NCBI GenBank assembly: GCA_036501825.1
Contig: DASXZP010000027.1
Coordinates: forward strand, 1 to 64,000
DNA length: 64,000 nucleotides
Direction of reading: 5' to 3'
Origin: JAFECT01 sp036501825
GTDB lineage: Bacteria; Pseudomonadota; Alphaproteobacteria; Caulobacterales; Caulobacteraceae
Positions within the stretch are counted from its first letter, which is position 1. The number at the start of each line of letters is the position of its first letter. The position numbers and the translations under genes were made by a program. The notes under the pieces are model-generated. The model was given only the letters and a program-made list of their open reading frames with translations, was not told where the DNA came from and did not search any database. This document shows positions 60,206 to 64,000 of this stretch, piece after piece.

Positions 60206-61132
60206 TCAAGCGCGGCCCACCTGGGGCTGGGGCCGTTCGCCGTCGGGCGGCCGCGCGTCGAGATCCTGGGCGCTCAGTCCGACCTGGACCGGGTAGGGGA
60301 TGCGAACGCCTTCGCGCCGGAACGCCTCGATGCCGGCCTTGCGCAGGGCGGCGCTGGCGGCGAACCAGTCGGCGGGCTTGACCCAGGCGTAGAGGGTGAC
60401 TTCGAAGCCGCTGTCCTTGATGGCGGTAACGGTTGCGGTCGGCGCCGGGGCTTTCAGCACGGCCTCATCGCTCGCCGCTGCGCGCACCAGCACGTCGAAC
60501 ACGTGATCGAGGTCGCTATCGCGCGCCACGTCGAAGGGGATGTCGGCGCGGCGGTGACCATAGGCCGAGTTGTTGACGATGATGTCGCCCATGGCCTTGG
60601 CGTTGGGCACCACGATCTTCTGATTGTCGCGGGTGCAGATGTTGGTGGTGAACAGATCGAGGCGGCGCACCGTGCCTTGTTGCTTGCCGATCTCGACCTG
60701 ATCGCCGACGTGGTAGGGGCGCAGCACCAGGATCAGCACGCCCGCGGCGACGTTCGACAGCGCGCCTTGCAGCGCGAGCCCGATCGCCAGCGACGCGGCG
60801 CCCAGCATGGCGATGATCGCGGTGGTCTGCACGCCCAGGCGCTGCAGCACCGCGACAAAGCCCAGCAGTATGATCACCCAGCGCGCCAGCGCCGCGCAGA
60901 ACAGCTGCAGGGTACGGTCATTCTTGGAAAAGCCGAGCTTGCCGAGCCCGCGCTCCACCAGAGCCGCCGACCAGCGCGACGCAAAGAAGGTCGCGACCAC
61001 GATCAGAGCTGCGACGGTCAGATTGACCAGCAGATCGCCGCCCATATCCGCGAGCTTGGCAAACGTCAGGGTCGAAGGATCGATGGTCGGGACATGCGGC
61101 ATCGCATGCTGCGCAAGGGGTTTGGCGGCCAT
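60206..61132 (-). CDS. Small-conductance mechanosensitive channel (MscS family)
   Basis: 308 residues. Three membrane segments (about residues 29-51, 72-92 and 102-130); the third, pore-lining one has the Gly/Ala pattern AIIAMLGAASLAIGLALQGA. A beta domain follows (GVLILVLRPYHVGDQVEIG, VVPNAKAMGDIIVN). It opens under membrane tension to release solutes in osmotic downshock. The C-terminal 20 residues are Pro/Arg-rich. Palindromic element E lies just upstream of its start. Confidence 0.93.
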   Translation of the reverse strand: MAAKPLAQHAMPHVPTIDPSTLTFAKLADMGGDLLVNLTVAALIVVATFFASRWSAALVERGLGKLGFSKNDRTLQLFCAALARWVIILLGFVAVLQRLGVQTTAIIAMLGAASLAIGLALQGALSNVAAGVLILVLRPYHVGDQVEIGKQQGTVRRLDLFTTNICTRDNQKIVVPNAKAMGDIIVNNSAYGHRRADIPFDVARDSDLDHVFDVLVRAAASDEAVLKAPAPTATVTAIKDSGFEVTLYAWVKPADWFAASAALRKAGIEAFRREGVRIPYPVQVGLSAQDLDARPPDGERPQPQVGRA

Positions 61133-61176
61133 GGAGAGCTAACGTTCTGGGGAGGTTGAGGTTTCCGGAAGAAAGA

Positions 61177-61321
61177 GAGTCCACGGACCCACACGGAAAC
61201 ACACGGAAATAGCGATACACCTTGAGCGCTGCGCGCAATCGACCTTGAAGGCGGCGCGACGCGCCGCAGTCATATTTCTCCGGCTTTTTTTCCGTGTGCG
61301 TCCGTGTGGGTCCGTGGACTC
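61177..61321. repeat. Palindromic element E, simple type
   Basis: Outer-family arms GAGTCCACGGACCCACA / TCCGTGTGGGTCCGTGGACTC without inner palindrome. The core is diverged: GAGCGCTGCGCGC and GGCGGCGCGACGCGCCGC replace the usual hairpins. The flanks are purine-rich on the left (AAGAAAGA) and CTCTTTTCTTT on the right, extending the inverted repeat. Ends 8 bp from the DNA ligase stop codon. Confidence 0.83.
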
Positions 61322-61329
61322 TCTTTTCT

Positions 61330-63018
61330 TTAAATTCGACCACCGCCACGCTCTATCCGGTCGAGCAGGCCCATCACCGTTTCCAGCGTGTCCGCCTCGC
61401 GGGAAGGTTTGTCCCAGCGGATGCGGCTGATGCGGGGGAAGCGCATGGCGACGCCGGATTTGTGGCGGGTGGAGCGCTGCAGGCCTTCGAAGGCGACCTC
61501 GAACACCAGACCGAAATCACGGTCGGCGCGCACCGAGCGCACCGGACCGAAACGTTCGATGGTGTGGTCGCGCACGAACTTGTCGAGCTGCTTCAGCTCC
61601 TCGTCGGTGAAGCCGAAATAGGCCTTTCCCACCGGCGCCAGCTGACCGTCGTCGGTCCAGACGCCGAAGGTGTAGTCGGAGTAGAAACTCGAGCGCTTGC
61701 CGTGACCGCGCTGGGCGTACATCAGCACCGCATCGATCAGGTAAGGGTCGCGCTTCCATTTGAACCACGGCCCTTTCGGGCGGCCCGGCTCATAGATCGA
61801 ATCCCAGCGTTTCAGCATCAGGCCTTCGGCGGCGGCGCCGGGCGCGGGATCGGCGCGTTGGCGTGCGAGGTCTTCCCAACTGTCGAACGGCACCAGCGGC
61901 GAGAGATCGAGGCGCGGCGACTTCAAATCGTCGACGAAGCGTTCCAACCGGATACGTCGCTCGGCGAAGGTCAGGTTGCGCATGTCCTCGCCGTTTTCCG
62001 ACAACAGGTCGTAGGCGCGGATGGCGGCGGGATAGGCGCGGATCAGTTTCGCATCGACGGTCTTGCGGTTCAGCCGCTGCTGCAGATCGCCGAAAGGCGC
62101 GGTTACACCGTCGCGCACCACCAGCAGTTCGCCGTCGATGGCGGCGTCGAAATTAAGCTGGTCCATCAGGTCGGGAAAGGCGTTGGAAATCTCGTCGCCG
62201 GTGCGCGAATAAAGTCGCTTCAGTCCCCCTTCGCACACCGCCTGCACGCGGATGCCGTCCCACTTCCACTCGGCGGCAAAGGCGTGCGGATCGAGTTTGC
62301 GGAAGTCGACCTCTTCGTCCACCGCATGCGCCAGCATCACCGGACGGAAGCGGCCCGGCGCGTCCGCGGACGGTCGGTCGGAGCGGCCTTCGAGCCAGGC
62401 GAACAGGTCGGCATAGGGCGGGGTGATCGCGTGCCAGACCTCCTCGATCTCGCCGACATCGACGGCGGGCAGCGCCTCGCCTTCTTCGGCCGGATTGTCG
62501 GGATCGGGCGGCAGCGGCTTTCGCGCGGGGCGGATCATCGCGGCGGCGGTCTTGGCCAGTCGCGCCGACAGACCCACGCGCAGCGCGCCGGTGAGCAGTT
62601 TCAGCAGCGCCCATCGCCCGGTGGCGTCCAGCGCGTCGAGCCAGCCTTCGATCAGGCCCTGGACTTCGTTGCGCGCGGCGTTGTGCAGGGCCTCGACCAC
62701 TTCCGACAGGTCGGGTTCACGATTGGGTTTGCGCGCCGGGTCCGGCGGCCAGATCAGGGCCACGGTCTCGGCCAGGTCGCCGACATAGTCCCAGGACCAG
62801 CCGAACAGCACCGGATCGACCCGCGCCTCCACCGCACGGCGGATCATCGCCGGCTTGGCCGCGCTGAACACCAGATCCCCGGTCAGGCACGCCAGGGCCC
62901 AGCCCCGGTCGGGGTCCGGCGCGGTCTTCAGATAGTCGCGCACCAGCACGAGCTTGGCGTTCCGCGACGGCGTCAACGCCACCCGGTCCAGCATCTCGGC
63001 AAAGTCGCGCACGCTCAT
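61330..63018 (-). CDS. ATP-dependent DNA ligase (LigB/LigC type)
   Basis: 562 residues. An N-terminal DNA-binding domain (to about 220) precedes the adenylation domain with motif I EWKWDGIRVQ (Lys252), motif III block IRAYDLLSENG, motif IV EGLMLKRWDS and motif V WFKWKRDPY. A C-terminal OB-fold ends MRFPRISRIRWDKPSREAD. It seals nicks using ATP, accessory to NAD-dependent LigA in such bacteria. Family members are often paired with a ligase-associated exonuclease, which is not seen here. Start at 63018 (MSVRDFAEML) is typical. Confidence 0.93.
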   Translation of the reverse strand: MSVRDFAEMLDRVALTPSRNAKLVLVRDYLKTAPDPDRGWALACLTGDLVFSAAKPAMIRRAVEARVDPVLFGWSWDYVGDLAETVALIWPPDPARKPNREPDLSEVVEALHNAARNEVQGLIEGWLDALDATGRWALLKLLTGALRVGLSARLAKTAAAMIRPARKPLPPDPDNPAEEGEALPAVDVGEIEEVWHAITPPYADLFAWLEGRSDRPSADAPGRFRPVMLAHAVDEEVDFRKLDPHAFAAEWKWDGIRVQAVCEGGLKRLYSRTGDEISNAFPDLMDQLNFDAAIDGELLVVRDGVTAPFGDLQQRLNRKTVDAKLIRAYPAAIRAYDLLSENGEDMRNLTFAERRIRLERFVDDLKSPRLDLSPLVPFDSWEDLARQRADPAPGAAAEGLMLKRWDSIYEPGRPKGPWFKWKRDPYLIDAVLMYAQRGHGKRSSFYSDYTFGVWTDDGQLAPVGKAYFGFTDEELKQLDKFVRDHTIERFGPVRSVRADRDFGLVFEVAFEGLQRSTRHKSGVAMRFPRISRIRWDKPSREADTLETVMGLLDRIERGGGRI

Positions 63019-63091
63019 GAGCGGGGTTTCATCCCTATCCGGTCCTCTCTAACGTCGCAGACCGCGAGAGGCGACATATGGGGAAGCGAGC

Positions 63092-63712
63092 GTGAGCGAA
63101 CAGGCCGACGGCGATCCGACCGCGGGCAAGGGCCGGCTGGAGTCCTTCTCCGACGGCGTCATCGCCATCCTGATCACCATCATGATCCTGGAGTTGAAGA
63201 TTCCCGACGCCCTGGCGGACGGATTGGACCGCAAGGCGCTGCTCGAATTCTGGCCCAAGCTCGGCGCCTATGGCCTGAGCTTTCTGGTCATCGCGATCAT
63301 GTGGGTGAACCACCACGCCATGACGCGCGACCTGCGCCGCCTGGCGCCTGGCTACACCTGGCTGAACATGCTGCTGCTGTTCGCCATGTCGCTGATCCCG
63401 TTGGTCACCGAGTTCTACGGGAGGCATCCGTCGTCGTCCTACGCGGCGGCGAGCTATGGCGCCGTGCTGATGATCGCGTCGTGGAGCTATGTGGCGATGC
63501 GCGCATGGCTGATGCGCCGTGAAACCGACGAGCAGCGTCTGCGCGTGCATCGCGGCATCGAACAGAAGAACCTCATCGGCGCCTGCGCCTACACCCTTTC
63601 CGTCGCGTTGGCCTTCGTCAGCCCGTGGCTTTCCCTGGCCATCTTCATCCTCATCCCGGCAATATTCTTCACGCCCGAACTCTTGACGCCGAAGTCCTGG
63701 CGACACGAATAG
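63092..63712 (+). CDS. TMEM175-family (DUF1211) potassium channel-like membrane protein
   Basis: 206 residues. The family signature RLESFSDGVIAILITIMIL opens the first membrane segment (FSDGV motif lines the pore in bacterial TMEM175). About six hydrophobic segments follow, including MWVNHHAMTRDLRRL and a final ALAFVSPWLSLAIFILIPAIFF. Likely a K+-selective leak channel. Starts at GTG 63092 after GGGGAAG. The stop lies 13 bp before palindromic element F. Confidence 0.92.
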   Translation: MSEQADGDPTAGKGRLESFSDGVIAILITIMILELKIPDALADGLDRKALLEFWPKLGAYGLSFLVIAIMWVNHHAMTRDLRRLAPGYTWLNMLLLFAMSLIPLVTEFYGRHPSSSYAAASYGAVLMIASWSYVAMRAWLMRRETDEQRLRVHRGIEQKNLIGACAYTLSVALAFVSPWLSLAIFILIPAIFFTPELLTPKSWRHE

Positions 63713-63725
63713 GGAGAAGAGAAGA

Positions 63726-63875
63726 GAGTCCACGGACCCACACGGAAAAACACGGACGAGGTCGCGTTTCCGAGGCTATCGCGCCGAAGGCGCAGACTCC
63801 CTCACGGCGCTTCGCGCAAAAGGACGAGCACTGGAAGCACGACGCGTCCGTGTTTTTCCGTGTGGGTCCGTGGAC
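63726..63875. repeat. Palindromic element F, simple type
   Basis: Outer-family arms GAGTCCACGGACCCACACGG / CCGTGTGGGTCCGTGGAC, with a core holding GCGCCGAAGGCGC and CGGCGCTTCGCGC. The right arm is preceded by CACTGGAAGCACGACGCG, closely like element D. Convergent gap between the TMEM175-like gene and the response regulator; 8 bp from the latter's stop codon. Confidence 0.83.
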
Positions 63876-63883
63876 GAAATTTC

Positions 63884-64000
63884 TTACGCGGCTTCGCGCA
63901 AGCGCTCACGTCCGCCGAAGGCGGCGCGGTTCAGCACGGAGGCCAGCGCCTTGAAGTCGATGGGTTTGTTCAAATAGGCGTCGGCGCCGGCGGCATACCC
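63884..64000 (-). CDS. Response regulator receiver domain, C-terminal end only
   Basis: 38 residues visible, GYAAGADAYLNKPIDFKAL then ASVLNRAAFGGRERLREAA and stop. GADAYLNKPI is the beta5-loop motif of receiver domains with the conserved Lys-Pro. The rest lies outside the window, so it could be a stand-alone CheY/DivK-like regulator or the end of a hybrid kinase. Confidence 0.8.
   Translation of the reverse strand, partial: GYAAGADAYLNKPIDFKALASVLNRAAFGGRERLREAA

Overview
The window is a GC-rich, densely coded chromosomal segment of an alphaproteobacterium, most likely a Caulobacterales relative (Caulobacter/Phenylobacterium type). Supporting signs are the SOS mutasome imuA-imuB-dnaE2 behind a GTTC-N7-GTTC LexA box, a KidO-like aldo/keto reductase homologue ending in Ala-Ala, TonB-dependent receptors (one behind a cobalamin riboswitch), candidate EcfG/sigma-T promoters, and many ATGA/GTGA start-stop overlaps. 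No rRNA, tRNA, CRISPR or prophage was recognised. Partial genes sit at both edges: fabI on the left and a response-regulator receiver end on the right.

Layout. 1-4.3 kb: fatty-acid genes on the minus strand (fabA, fabB, a membrane protein, a secreted HExxH protease, fabI). 4.4-7.3 kb: SH3 protein, 2-hydroxyacid dehydrogenase, alpha/beta hydrolase. 7.4-12.6 kb: hslV, a small membrane protein and hslU, then an AGE-family epimerase, a GmhB-like phosphatase, a small orphan and a methyltransferase. 12.6-17 kb: DUF418 protein, purC, nadE. 17.1-22.9 kb: B12 riboswitch and BtuB-like receptor, a KidO-like/aminotransferase-like pair whose catalytic residues look lost, maiA and a FAH hydrolase. 22.9-28.3 kb: an envelope and stress cluster (DUF4142, ElaB/YqjD-like, Fe-SOD, two DUF1328 proteins). 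28.4-34 kb: SOS mutasome. 34-36 kb: agmatine to putrescine genes. 36.3-43.3 kb: Oar-like receptor, FAD reductase, acid phosphatase, YqjI-like PadR regulator. 43.4-45.8 kb: deoxyhypusine-synthase-like protein and ornithine-decarboxylase-like enzyme (polyamines). 46-50.5 kb: phnCDE and an OprO/OprP-type porin, each behind a candidate Pho box. 50.7-57.9 kb: CorC-like protein, aroB, aroK, a helical secreted protein, xerD, accA, an LprI-like protein. 57.9-64 kb: GxxExxY element, SDR, threonine aldolase, MscS channel, ATP-dependent DNA ligase, TMEM175-like channel, response regulator.

The most unusual layer lies between the genes. Eight long palindromic elements (about 140-440 bp) are each made of arms of short tandem units around a core that usually holds two small GC-rich hairpins. 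Three are nested, an inner palindrome inside an outer one, and in the two closest nested copies the inner module lies in opposite orientations. One palindrome has no hairpin core and instead encloses a GxxExxY-family protein with PD-(D/E)XK nuclease residues, its first codons being part of the left arm. All eight sit at the 3' ends of genes, and every convergent gap longer than about 105 bp holds one. They look like one family of mobile palindromes, with the GxxExxY copy as a candidate autonomous member.
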